A stretch of DNA of 9,671 nucleotides from Eubacterium sp. UBA3720 (GCA_002371335.1 DFHP01000173.1:2749-12419), one strand, 5' to 3'. Numbered from the stretch's first letter, positions 1 through 7,369 are shown. Notes: generated from the sequence alone by a model not told the origin. A program made the numbers and translations.

Positions 1-3000
1 TGTGCGGCAGGTGTTCTGCTTGCGGTCGTTTTTGTTTTTCTGACGTGTCTTCCGGCATGGGGTGCTGAGAAGGAAAACGTATACGTGGGTGATTCCAGGA
101 CCGTGGGTATGCACAGCGCGGTCACGGGCCTCTGGTTTGACGATATGAATATCCGTGAGGATACGGGCGTATGGGTCGCAAAATGCGGCAGGGCCAGTAC
201 ATGGTTCAAGGAAGTAGGGGCGCCCCAGGCACAGAAATATTTGAATGAGGGAAATAAAAACCTTATCATCCTCATGGGCTGCAACGATATGCCGAAAACG
301 TCGGGAGCTGACGTTTATATCAAATATTTGAAGGAGCATGAGGCTGAATTCGCACGAAAAAATATCAGTGTGTATTTTGTTTCCGTAAACCCGGTGGGAC
401 ATATGAACGGCGGCACAGAGACGAGCTACAGATACCTTTCGAATGCGGGCACATGCGAACCATTCAATGCATATCTGCAGAAAAATCTGCCGTCTTATGT
501 CAAATATATCGACACCTACAGTGAGCTTGTAAAAAAAGGATACGAGACAAGCGACGGCCTGCATTACAAAAAGAGCACATATCTGGATATCTATAACGCC
601 ATACAGGATACGATATCCCTTGATTCTGTCGGGATCAGCCGTATCACATGTGAATCCTGTAATGTTTTTGACTATACATATTATGTGGGGAATAATGCGG
701 ATGCCGCTAAAGAGTGCGGTACTGACGGAAGCACTTCGTCAATAGAGCACGCATTTCGTTATTTTGTCACAAATGGTCTGAAGAAAGGTGATCAGGCAAG
801 CGCTTATTTTAATATAAATGACTACATGGAGTTGAACAGCGATGCAGCCGCAAAAAACGGAAATGATGCGCTTTCCTGCCTGAAGGAATATCTGAGTACC
901 GGATACAACGCAGGAAGGCCGACGCTAAAAGAAGAGCATGCGACGATCTACTATGGTCCGTATTACCTGAGCCACTTTGAGGAACTTCAGAATACATACG
1001 GCAGAGGGAATGGCGATGCAGACTGGACAGGGCTTCTGAAGCATTTCCTTCGCTGGGGTATCTCAGGCGGTCTGCAGGCAAGCGAACAGTTCAATGTACA
1101 TGCTTATAAAAATAATTACTCCGAACTGCGCGGAGTATACGGTGACTCATATACCGGCTATTATCACCACTATGAATACTGGGGAGCCGCCGCAGGACTG
1201 AATGCGAAGGATTTCCTGGAATATCAGCCTGTTACGTTAAAGGATGGCGTGGATTACAGTCCGGTATATGACTTCGAATACTTCAGGACAAAATATCCGG
1301 ATGTGAAAAAAGCATTCGGAGATGACGATGCGGCTACCCTCGCAAACTTTGTGCGCTGGGGAATGGCCGGCGGCCGTCAGGGCTCCGAAGAGTTCAATGT
1401 ACGCTATTACATGCATAACTACCCGAATCTGAAAGCAATGTACGGAAATGATCTGCCGAAATATTATCTGCACTATATCACAACAGGCAAGGCAGAGGGC
1501 CTTACCGCAGATAAAGAGATCGATCCCGAGCCTGTTACGATAAAGGATGGCGTGGATTACAGTCCGGTATATGATTTTGAATATTTCAGAACAAAATATC
1601 CGGATGTGAAAAATGCATTTGGAGATGATGCTGAAGCAACTCTGGCAAACTTTGTACGCTGGGGAATGGCCGGCGGCCGTCAGGGATCTGAAGAATTTAA
1701 TGTCAGATACTACAGGCACAATTATCTGAAACTGTCTGCCGAATTTGGAGACGATCTGCCTAAGTATTATATGCATTATATTACGACAGGAAAAGCAGAG
1801 GGCCTTGTCGCAGATAAAGAGATCGATCCGAAGCCGGTAACGGTTCAGAATAATGTGGATTACAGTCCGGTATATGATTTCTTCTATTTCCAGAAGAAAT
1901 ACCCGGATGTGCGTGCCGCGTTTGGTGACGATGACACAGCGACACTGGCAAATTTTGTCCGGTGGGGCATGGAAAGCGGCCGACAGGGTTCCGAAGAGTT
2001 CAATGTAAACTATTATAAAGAGAACTATCCGCAGCTGAAGTCTGTATATGGCAGTACGCTCGCAGGATATTATATGCACTATATCCTCTGGGGAAAGGAA
2101 GCAGGTCTTGTGGCGGACAGGCTGATCGAGAAGGAGCCTGTAACAGTTCAGGACGATATAGATTACTCATTGGTTTATGATTATAATTTCTTCACGACCA
2201 AATATCCGGATGTAAAAGCCGCCTTCGGCAGCGATGATGTGGCAACGCTGGCTAACTTTGTGCGGTGGGGAATCGAAGGAGGCCGTCAGGGTTCCGAAAA
2301 CTTTAATCTTCAAGTCTACAAGGCGAACTATCCGGAACTGGTTTCCGTATATGGCAGCGTAAACAGAGGCTACTATCTCCACTACATACGCTGGGGATAC
2401 GACGGCGGACTTAACGCAAAGACCCTCCTTTCCGATGAAACCGGGGACGGAGCTTTGGTTCCGGCTGGCAATGAGGAGTCAAAGGCGAAAAAGGGACAGG
2501 ATGACTCCGGACCTCAGAGTGAGGTGGAACTGCAGGGGCAGAATGCGCCGGAGGATCCAAATGAAGCAGGAAAACCTGAAAGCGCTCAGCCTCAGGAAGA
2601 AGCGGAAAACCAGGATGAGCAACAGCCTCAGGAAGAAGTGGAAAACCAGGATGGGCAACAGCCTCAGGAAGAAACGGAAGGCCAGGATGAGCTACAGCTT
2701 CAGGAAGAAATGGAAGGCCAGAATGAGCTGCACCTCCAGGAACATTCGCAGGAGCAAATTAACACAGCTTCGGAAAGCGGAACTGCTTCATCAGAGACTG
2801 CCGCTGAGACATCTTCGGAAGAAACGGATGAAACAAAAGGAGAACGTTTCGTGATCGGCGGCACCGGTATCAGACTTGTAAATCTGGATCTGACAAACGG
2901 ATCGTTTATTAACTACGGCATCGACCTCGAATATGATGAATCCTGGTCTCAGGGAAAACATGATCCGGCCTATATGGAATATACGGCAGCAGGAGAAAAC

Positions 3001-3267
3001 GGAACAAAGAGTCTGAAGATAAGCAGATTTGATATTACAGAAACGGACTCTCCGGAGTCCTGGCTGGAAAGCAGAAATATTGAATATGATCCTGAGTGCG
3101 CTTCGGAGGAGAAAATCGGTACGGAGACCTGTACATACTATCAGACAGAGGAAACAGGATCGTTCATGGTATTCAGAGATACTGAAAAAATGTATATATG
3201 CACATTTGAAGGGTTCGGATCGGATAAGGCAGAAATGCTGAAGTATTTCGAACAGGCAGAAGAGTAA
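1..3267 (+). CDS. Secreted SGNH-hydrolase protein with tandem ~100-aa repeats (5' partial)
   Basis: The reading frame is open from base 1, so the start lies upstream. A GTG at 85 sits inside the first catalytic motif and cannot be the real start. The first ~22 visible residues are a hydrophobic signal-peptide core (VLLAVVFVFLTCLPAWGA), so the protein is exported. An SGNH/GDSL hydrolase domain follows: block I GDSR with the Ser codon at 94-96, block III GCND at 277-288, and the Asp/His pair in DGLHY (Asp 553-555, His 562-564). Such domains usually cleave acyl or acetyl esters, often on cell-wall sugars; the substrate here is unknown. Next come two divergent and four close ~101-residue repeats (about 645-2439), a Glu/Gln-rich linker (2440-2840), and an unrecognised ~130-residue C-terminal domain. 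There is no LPXTG motif or C-terminal anchor. It ends at a bidirectional terminator shared with convergent putP. The SGNH call is firm; the repeats' role (perhaps wall or glycan binding) is inference. Confidence 0.85.
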   Translation, partial: CAAGVLLAVVFVFLTCLPAWGAEKENVYVGDSRTVGMHSAVTGLWFDDMNIREDTGVWVAKCGRASTWFKEVGAPQAQKYLNEGNKNLIILMGCNDMPKTSGADVYIKYLKEHEAEFARKNISVYFVSVNPVGHMNGGTETSYRYLSNAGTCEPFNAYLQKNLPSYVKYIDTYSELVKKGYETSDGLHYKKSTYLDIYNAIQDTISLDSVGISRITCESCNVFDYTYYVGNNADAAKECGTDGSTSSIEHAFRYFVTNGLKKGDQASAYFNINDYMELNSDAAAKNGNDALSCLKEYLSTGYNAGRPTLKEEHATIYYGPYYLSHFEELQNTYGRGNGDADWTGLLKHFLRWGISGGLQASEQFNVHAYKNNYSELRGVYGDSYTGYYHHYEYWGAAAGLNAKDFLEYQPVTLKDGVDYSPVYDFEYFRTKYPDVKKAFGDDDAATLANFVRWGMAGGRQGSEEFNVRYYMHNYPNLKAMYGNDLPKYYLHYITTGKAEGLTADKEIDPEPVTIKDGVDYSPVYDFEYFRTKYPDVKNAFGDDAEATLANFVRWGMAGGRQGSEEFNVRYYRHNYLKLSAEFGDDLPKYYMHYITTGKAEGLVADKEIDPKPVTVQNNVDYSPVYDFFYFQKKYPDVRAAFGDDDTATLANFVRWGMESGRQGSEEFNVNYYKENYPQLKSVYGSTLAGYYMHYILWGKEAGLVADRLIEKEPVTVQDDIDYSLVYDYNFFTTKYPDVKAAFGSDDVATLANFVRWGIEGGRQGSENFNLQVYKANYPELVSVYGSVNRGYYLHYIRWGYDGGLNAKTLLSDETGDGALVPAGNEESKAKKGQDDSGPQSEVELQGQNAPEDPNEAGKPESAQPQEEAENQDEQQPQEEVENQDGQQPQEETEGQDELQLQEEMEGQNELHLQEHSQEQINTASESGTASSETAAETSSEETDETKGERFVIGGTGIRLVNLDLTNGSFINYGIDLEYDESWSQGKHDPAYMEYTAAGENGTKSLKISRFDITETDSPESWLESRNIEYDPECASEEKIGTETCTYYQTEETGSFMVFRDTEKMYICTFEGFGSDKAEMLKYFEQAEE
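919..2439 (+). repeat. Tandem ~303-bp in-frame repeats (surface-protein modules)
   Basis: Four units are exactly 303 bp (101 codons) each: 1228-1530, 1531-1833, 1834-2136 and 2137-2439. A diverged unit of 309 bp lies at 919-1227, and a further degenerate one at about 645-918. Each unit reads roughly PVTxxDxVDYSPVYDFxYF, KYPDVxxAFGDD, LANFVRWGMxGGRQGSEEFN, YYxxNYPxLxxxYG, YYxHYIxxGxxxGL, so each contains two half-modules ending in W/G-G-xx-GL or GR. Units 1 and 2 are almost identical at DNA level over their first ~45 bp, pointing to recent duplication or gene conversion. Identity falls toward both ends of the array. Confidence 0.9.
2587..2742 (+). repeat. 36-bp tandem repeat encoding a Gln/Glu linker
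   Basis: Four 36-bp units (2587-2622, 2623-2658, 2659-2694, 2695-2730) plus a 12-bp partial unit encode QPQEEAENQDEQ-like dodecapeptides. They form an acidic, low-complexity, probably extended linker between the repeat array and the C-terminal domain. The short period makes the copy number prone to slippage. Confidence 0.88.
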
Positions 3268-3270
3268 AAA

Positions 3271-3304
3271 AAAGCACCGCCGGAATTTAAACCGGCGGTG
3301 CTTT
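3271..3304. terminator. Bidirectional intrinsic terminator between convergent genes
   Basis: A perfect 13-bp inverted repeat (AAAGCACCGCCGG / CCGGCGGTGCTTT, 3271-3283 and 3292-3304) encloses an 8-nt loop. A-rich sequence lies on its left (3266-3273) and T-rich on its right (3302-3311), so it has a U-tail in either direction. It starts 4 nt after the stop of the secreted-protein gene and lies 5 nt beyond the putP stop on the other strand. Confidence 0.92.
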
Positions 3305-3309
3305 ACTTT

Positions 3310-4842
3310 TTACTCTGTATAATTTTTGTATTTCTCGAAATCAGCGAGAACAGACTCATCAGGAGCCTTTGTCAGAAGACTTACGATCACGATGCAGAGG
3401 ATGCTCACAAAGAAGCCTATCAGCAGGGAGTAAATGCCGGTAGTCGCATAGATCGTCTGACCGTTTATAATAGGGATGTAATCCCAAAGGATGACGATGA
3501 CCGCGCCGGATATCAGACCTGCAACAGCGCCCGGGAGATTTGTTCTCTTCCAGAACAGACTCATTACTACAAGAGGTCCAAATGAAGCTCCAAGACCTGC
3601 CCACGCATCGGATACGAGACCCATGATCGAGCTGTTCGGATCCCATGCGATAAAAATAGCAATGAACGCGATGATGATCGTTGTGGCGCGTCCAATCTTA
3701 AGGATCTTCTGATCATCAGAATCAGGATTAAGAATGTCTTTGTAAATATCAGAAGATACCGCTGAGGAACATACAAGCAGCTGGGAATCAGCGGTCGACA
3801 TGATTGCGGCCAGGATTCCGCAGAGGAAAACACCTCCGATGAAGGCAAGCGGCAGATTCTCGATAAACACTTTTTTTATCATCTCTATGAAAACAGATTC
3901 AGAGGAAGCCGCGCCGGCTTCTCCAAGGATGACAGGAGCCAGGAAAGCACGTCCGACGATTCCGATTATAACGGCCGCAGTCAGAGAGATCACTACCCAT
4001 ACGATTGCGATCACTGAAGATTTTTTCAGCTCCTTCTCATTCTTGATCGCCATGAAACGAACCAGAATATGCGGCATACCGCAGTAGCCGAGTCCCCATG
4101 CAAGACCGGAAAGGATATCCTGGATCTTTATTGGCGCATCGCCGTTGTACATAAGATTCAGGTAGTGTTCAGAGCTGATGCCTGTGCTTGTGAGAGCAGC
4201 AGAGAAATCTCCGCTGACGAATCCCCATGCAGCGATTGGAACAACCAGAAGTCCCAGGAACATCAGAGAGCCCTGTATAAAGTCGGTAGTACATACTGCC
4301 AGAAATCCTCCGAGAAATGTGTAGATCAAAATAACTACAGCTCCAAGTACCAGTGCCGTGTGGTAATCGATTCCGAATACGGAATTGAAAAGCTTTCCGC
4401 CGGATGCAAGCGCGGACGCCGTATAAACCAGAAAGAAAATAACGATCACGACAGAAGAAACTCCAAGCAGGATTTTTTTATCATCATGATAACGGTTTCC
4501 CAGAAATTCCGGCAAGGTAATAGAATTATTAGTGATCGTATATGCGCGGAGCGGCTTTGCGATCAGAAGCCAGTTAATAATCGTTCCAAGTCCCAGACCT
4601 ATTGCGATCCAGGCCTGACCCGTACCCAAAGCATAGACGGATCCGGGAAGACCCATAAGAAGCCAGCCGGACATATCAGACGCCTGAGCAGACAGGGCAG
4701 CAACAGGTCCTGTAAGTCCCCGGCTTCCGAGAAAGTAGTCATCAGCTCCCTGTGTCCTTTTTGAAGACCAGATACCTACGCCGATCATCATGATCAGGTA
4801 GACTGCGAAAGCGATGATGATTGCGATTGTTGAACCATTCAT
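3310..4842 (-). CDS. putP: Sodium/proline symporter PutP
   Basis: This is a 510-residue member of the solute:sodium symporter family that imports L-proline with Na+ across the cytoplasmic membrane; length matches known PutP. Family signatures are the N-terminal SDMSGWLLMGLPG segment with the Na+-related Asp (residue 56 here), NSITLPEFLGNRY, the GMPHILVRFMAI motif (about residues 253-265), and GILAAIMSTADSQLLVCSSA with the Na2-site Ser349-Thr350 pair. About 13 hydrophobic helices alternate with short loops, as the family requires. The frame stays open 25 codons further upstream to 4917, but that stretch reads into a structured repeat. ATG 4842 has a good Shine-Dalgarno (AGAGGTGG, 6 nt upstream) and begins at the first membrane helix, so I choose it. 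It is divergent from the LysR-type regulator, its likely controller. A close relative with another substrate is possible, but the motifs favour proline. Confidence 0.9.
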   Translation of the reverse strand: MNGSTIAIIIAFAVYLIMMIGVGIWSSKRTQGADDYFLGSRGLTGPVAALSAQASDMSGWLLMGLPGSVYALGTGQAWIAIGLGLGTIINWLLIAKPLRAYTITNNSITLPEFLGNRYHDDKKILLGVSSVVIVIFFLVYTASALASGGKLFNSVFGIDYHTALVLGAVVILIYTFLGGFLAVCTTDFIQGSLMFLGLLVVPIAAWGFVSGDFSAALTSTGISSEHYLNLMYNGDAPIKIQDILSGLAWGLGYCGMPHILVRFMAIKNEKELKKSSVIAIVWVVISLTAAVIIGIVGRAFLAPVILGEAGAASSESVFIEMIKKVFIENLPLAFIGGVFLCGILAAIMSTADSQLLVCSSAVSSDIYKDILNPDSDDQKILKIGRATTIIIAFIAIFIAWDPNSSIMGLVSDAWAGLGASFGPLVVMSLFWKRTNLPGAVAGLISGAVIVILWDYIPIINGQTIYATTGIYSLLIGFFVSILCIVIVSLLTKAPDESVLADFEKYKNYTE

Positions 4843-4894
4843 GTTATTCCACCTCTTTATGATTTGATATTTAGCGTCGGGACCTCTGAGAGAA

Positions 4895-5059
4895 CAAAGT
4901 CCGCGAACGGACATCAACTCCCCTATCCCCTCATTCTTGAGGGGAGCGAACCGGACTTTGCGCGCCGCCGCACAGCAGCGCGGCTGCTTCCCCAGTGCGG
5001 CTTGTGCATCCCCGGAGGGTTTGTGTCATAGGAAATTACGATCGAATCCTATGAGACAA
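4895..5059 (-). repeat. Multi-hairpin repeat element, copy A (putP leader)
   Basis: Read on the minus strand toward putP, this segment has three structured parts. First, a long hairpin: 5047-5054 pairs with 5026-5033, extended by 5056-5059 with 5021-5024 across one mismatch. Second, a perfect 7-bp stem GCCGCAC/GTGCGGC (4967-4973 with 4995-5001) enclosing a 6-bp hairpin (4974-4979 with 4983-4988). Third, a 9-bp stem CAAAGTCCG/CGGACTTTG (4895-4903 with 4952-4960) enclosing a 7-bp hairpin (4926-4932 with 4939-4945). Its distal ~65 bp, including the first hairpin and the blocks AAACCCT, GGGATGCACA and GCCGCAC, recurs at 9599-9671. It has no protein-coding character. Position between the presumed putP promoter and start places it in the mRNA leader. 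It may be a dispersed intergenic repeat or a structured RNA; which is unknown. Confidence 0.75.
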
Positions 5060-5093
5060 GAAATTGAGCTCAGAGTTGAATCCAACGTCTGAT

Positions 5094-5122
5094 ATTTTAC
5101 TACTTTTGGAAGATAAAGTAAA
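5094..5122 (-). promoter_or_regulatory. Probable putP promoter
   Basis: On the minus strand, TTTACT (5122-5117) and TAAAAT (5099-5094) are 17 bp apart, a 4/6 and 5/6 match to the sigma-A consensus. Transcription would start near 5087, giving putP a leader of about 245 nt that contains all of repeat element A. The two hexamers are largely embedded in a 7-bp inverted repeat, TTTTACT (5095-5101) and AGTAAAA (5117-5123), so a dimeric regulator binding there would cover the promoter. Confidence 0.5.
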
Positions 5123-5155
5123 ATTCGAATTTGCTGCATATGTCATGTTTGACAT
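5121..5155. promoter_or_regulatory. Candidate operators between putP and lysR-type gene
   Basis: Two palindromes lie between the divergent promoters: a perfect 12-bp AAATTCGAATTT (5121-5132), touching the putP -35, and ATGTCA-TGTT-TGACAT (5140-5155), which contains the TTGACA -35 of the regulator gene. LysR-type regulators commonly bind dyads in such divergent regions and repress themselves while controlling the neighbour. Neither site is a clean T-N11-A box, so assignment to this regulator is inference. Confidence 0.4.
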
Positions 5156-5176
5156 GAAAAGATATCATGATAAAAT
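5149..5176 (+). promoter_or_regulatory. Promoter of the LysR-type regulator
   Basis: A perfect -35 TTGACA (5149-5154) is 16 bp from TAAAAT (5171-5176). A TG one base upstream of the -10 (5168-5169) adds an extended -10. The predicted start is near 5183, about 57 nt before the gene. The -35 overlaps a 6-bp palindrome, compatible with autoregulation. Confidence 0.72.
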
Positions 5177-5239
5177 AAAAACACGTACAATAGTTATGAT
5201 CAGGCGGTTCAGAATTGGCATATAAAACAGGAGAAGGCA

Positions 5240-6142
5240 ATGGATATAAAGAAATGGAGACTTTTTGCGGATATAGCTGAGACAGGAAACTTTACGAAGA
5301 GCGGAGACCGTCTGGGATACTCCCAGTCCGGCGTGAGCCATATCCTGAAATCGATGGAGAGCGAGGTGGGTTTTCCCCTGTTCATACGCAGCAGGAAGGG
5401 CGTTTCCCTGACGGTAAACGCAAAGACTATCCTGCCGGCGGTAAGATCTATGCTGTCGGTCTATGATAATCTTCAGCAGCAGGTTCAGGAAATCAACGGT
5501 TTTCATAAAGGACAGATCGTCATAGGGACCTTTACCAGCATTTCGATCCACTGGCTTCCTGAGATCCTGCTTGCGTTTCGTAAGGCATATCCCGGGATCA
5601 ATATAGAACTGAAAGAAGGCGGATCTGATGAGATCAAGAGATGGATCATGGAGGACAGAGTAGATTTCGGATTTCTGAGCAAGAGAAACATTGCAGATCT
5701 GGAGTGGATATCTCTGTGTAAAGATCCCCTTCTGGCTCTCCTTCCAAAGGATGCGCCCGCGCCGGAGGATCATATTTTCCGGATGAAGGATCTTGGCAGC
5801 GAAGACTTTATCATATCGACCCACGGGGTAGATTATGATATTCATTATGCCCTGGAGGATGCAGGCGTAAAACCGAACATACGCTTTTATTCAAATGACG
5901 ACCATGCGATCATAGCCATGGTGGGACATCATCTGGGGATCAGCGTTTTGCCCGGGCTGGTGCTGCAGGGTTCCGAGGACCAGATCGCCGCGTATCCTCT
6001 GGAACCGTATTATGAGAGAGAGCTGGGAGTCGCGCTGAAATCGAGGGAAAGGCTTTCTCCGGCCAGTGTAAGATTTCTGAATCTGACAAAAGAGATCCTG
6101 GAGAAAGATAAAGGACAGTCTGAGAAAATGTTCACAATTTGA
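5240..6142 (+). CDS. LysR-family transcriptional regulator
   Basis: This 300-residue protein has typical LysR-type length and layout. An N-terminal winged helix-turn-helix (residues 1-60) contains the recognition region around TKSGDRLGYSQSGVSHILKS (residues 19-38), then the wing EVGFPLFIRSRKGVSLT. A linker helix (60-85) leads to a two-lobed effector domain (about 90-295), with GQIVIGTFTSIS opening lobe one and GHHLGISVLPGLV in the hinge/lobe region. The ATG is preceded by AGGAGA at 5229-5234. It is a cytosolic DNA-binding regulator, divergent from putP with promoters and palindromes between, so control of proline uptake, with proline or a related metabolite as effector, is the natural guess. 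The effector cannot be read from sequence. The next gene starts 78 nt downstream on the same strand without an obvious terminator between, so read-through is possible. Confidence 0.88.
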   Translation: MDIKKWRLFADIAETGNFTKSGDRLGYSQSGVSHILKSMESEVGFPLFIRSRKGVSLTVNAKTILPAVRSMLSVYDNLQQQVQEINGFHKGQIVIGTFTSISIHWLPEILLAFRKAYPGINIELKEGGSDEIKRWIMEDRVDFGFLSKRNIADLEWISLCKDPLLALLPKDAPAPEDHIFRMKDLGSEDFIISTHGVDYDIHYALEDAGVKPNIRFYSNDDHAIIAMVGHHLGISVLPGLVLQGSEDQIAAYPLEPYYERELGVALKSRERLSPASVRFLNLTKEILEKDKGQSEKMFTI

Positions 6143-6220
6143 CCATGGTATTTTGCTAATAAAAAGTGTATTATGTCCCGAATAGAGGATGATTTAATCT
6201 ATGGAAGGGAGTGATGAAAA

Positions 6221-7339
6221 ATGTCTTTCCGGGCAGGGTTTCTTTCATTTTTTAATTATTTTTCCGTACGGCTGAGTATTTTATTCGGACTGCTTCATCT
6301 GAATGTGGATCTGGCTGCGCTGTACAGAGTTCAGAATATAGCTGCGCTGCTTGTTTTTATATATATGATCTGTGCCCTGATCCTGATACTTTTCAGGAAA
6401 CCGCGAATGATCATGTCTGGAAGAAGATCTTCAATACTGAAGGATGCGGTATCCACCATGTTTTGTTTCCTGTGTATACTGATCGCCGCAGGTATTCTGG
6501 CAGTCCTCGTGTATATGACGCTGGTCAGCAGGGAATCAAGGGTCTACATCATGCCTTTGATAGAGATCGTAAGAAACGGAAGCAGTCAGGGAAAAGCCAT
6601 TGCAGTCATCGGGCTTTTCATACTGGCAGGGATCACCCTGTTTCTGACAGGACTTCTGATCAACAGGATAAAAAAACTTCTGACGATAGCAGGAGAGAGC
6701 GTAAGAGATTACGGATTACTGGCACCTGCAAAAATATATGTATCAGGTTTTATGCTTATCGGAGCGGTAATCATTCTTATGTCTGTTCAGTTTTCGTACC
6801 AGCTGAGATCATTTGTACCGGTCACGTATCTGATCCTGACGCTGTTGGTTATTTTTCTTAAGCCCCGGAAACGACGCGGAGCCGGAATACCACAGCTGAA
6901 TGTTCCATTAAAACACAGGAGGAGAAAAGCAACTGAAAATAGCTATGATGAAGACGACTACAGCAGTTATGGCGGTGCCGGCGGACGCACAAAAAGAGTT
7001 ACATATGATACGGCCGGGTTTGATCAGGAGACGGAAGATGAGCAGGATAATGCCGGAGACACAATGATCGACGATATGGATCATATCAATGTTTCCAGCG
7101 GTATAGAACCTGCAGACCTTCCGCGTGTTCTGCTGGAGGCGGGAACACAGAATCGCTGGCGGAGGATCAGCGTCCTTGAAGGAGGCGCCTGCGAATATCA
7201 AAGTGACGCCACCGGAGAAAAAAGGATCATAGCCAATGTTTTTACGGAGGAAGATGAATCATTCTGGTCGACGAACGCCGGAAATTTTGAGATCCCGGGA
7301 AGAATGCCGGAGAATGTCGGATCACGGAGAAATCTGTGA
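6221..7339 (+). CDS. Polytopic membrane protein with acidic cytosolic tail, function unknown
   Basis: I do not recognise this 372-residue protein. Five clear membrane helices lie at about residues 40-58, 76-102, 126-148, 172-192 and 198-213, with a possible sixth near 6-26. Basic clusters at 59-70 (RKPRMIMSGRR), 148-153 (NRIKKL) and 214-219 (KPRKRR) fit a six-helix topology with both ends inside. The remaining ~160 residues form a soluble tail: basic linker (220-238), acidic Tyr/Asp-rich stretch (EDDYSSYGG), another acidic stretch (QETEDEQDNAGDTMIDDMD), then a possibly folded end. No catalytic motif is evident. Start ATG 6221 has GGAAGGGAG at 6203-6211. It follows the LysR-type gene by 78 nt, so partial cotranscription is possible, and it ends in its own terminator. 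The tail could dock a cytosolic partner; that is speculation. Confidence 0.7.
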   Translation: MSFRAGFLSFFNYFSVRLSILFGLLHLNVDLAALYRVQNIAALLVFIYMICALILILFRKPRMIMSGRRSSILKDAVSTMFCFLCILIAAGILAVLVYMTLVSRESRVYIMPLIEIVRNGSSQGKAIAVIGLFILAGITLFLTGLLINRIKKLLTIAGESVRDYGLLAPAKIYVSGFMLIGAVIILMSVQFSYQLRSFVPVTYLILTLLVIFLKPRKRRGAGIPQLNVPLKHRRRKATENSYDEDDYSSYGGAGGRTKRVTYDTAGFDQETEDEQDNAGDTMIDDMDHINVSSGIEPADLPRVLLEAGTQNRWRRISVLEGGACEYQSDATGEKRIIANVFTEEDESFWSTNAGNFEIPGRMPENVGSRRNL

Positions 7340-7356
7340 TCCGGCGTTCTTTATTT
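7312..7356 (+). terminator. Intrinsic terminator overlapping the membrane-protein stop codon
   Basis: A 14-bp stem (7312-7325 with 7336-7349, including two G-U pairs) has a core CGGATCAC/GTGATCCG and a 10-nt loop, followed by TTTATTT. The TGA stop (7337-7339) lies in the 3' arm. Two further GAA(C/T)GCCGGA segments upstream (7273-7282, 7302-7311) could compete for that arm. Confidence 0.8.
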
Positions 7357-7369
7357 AAAACCTTGCCGG

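Noticed and set aside
1237..2079. 280-codon open frame on the minus strand
   Set aside because: It is antisense to the 303-bp repeats. Its length and internal periodicity only mirror the coding repeats, and it has no ribosome-binding site or family resemblance.
919..2439. CRISPR array suggested by regular repeats near a CARF gene
   Set aside because: The units are 303-bp coding modules without spacers, and they lie far from the CARF gene.
2435..2854. 139-codon frame on the plus strand in another phase
   Set aside because: A Lys/Arg/Met-rich shadow of the 36-bp Gln/Glu repeat and flanking linker; the main frame has the sensible protein.
4069..4764. 231-codon plus-strand frame opposite putP
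   Set aside because: Antisense to well-conserved putP motifs, with no start signal or recognisable protein.
4843..4917. 25-codon N-terminal extension of PutP
   Set aside because: It would be read from the structured repeat. ATG 4842 has a better Shine-Dalgarno and the usual PutP N-terminus.
5165..5845. 226-codon minus-strand frame opposite the LysR-type gene
   Set aside because: Antisense to a clear regulator and overlapping its promoter.
6139..6174. Promoter between the LysR-type gene and the membrane protein
   Set aside because: TTGACC (6139) and TATTAT (6169) are 24 bp apart, too far for a sigma-A promoter, and no better pair was found.
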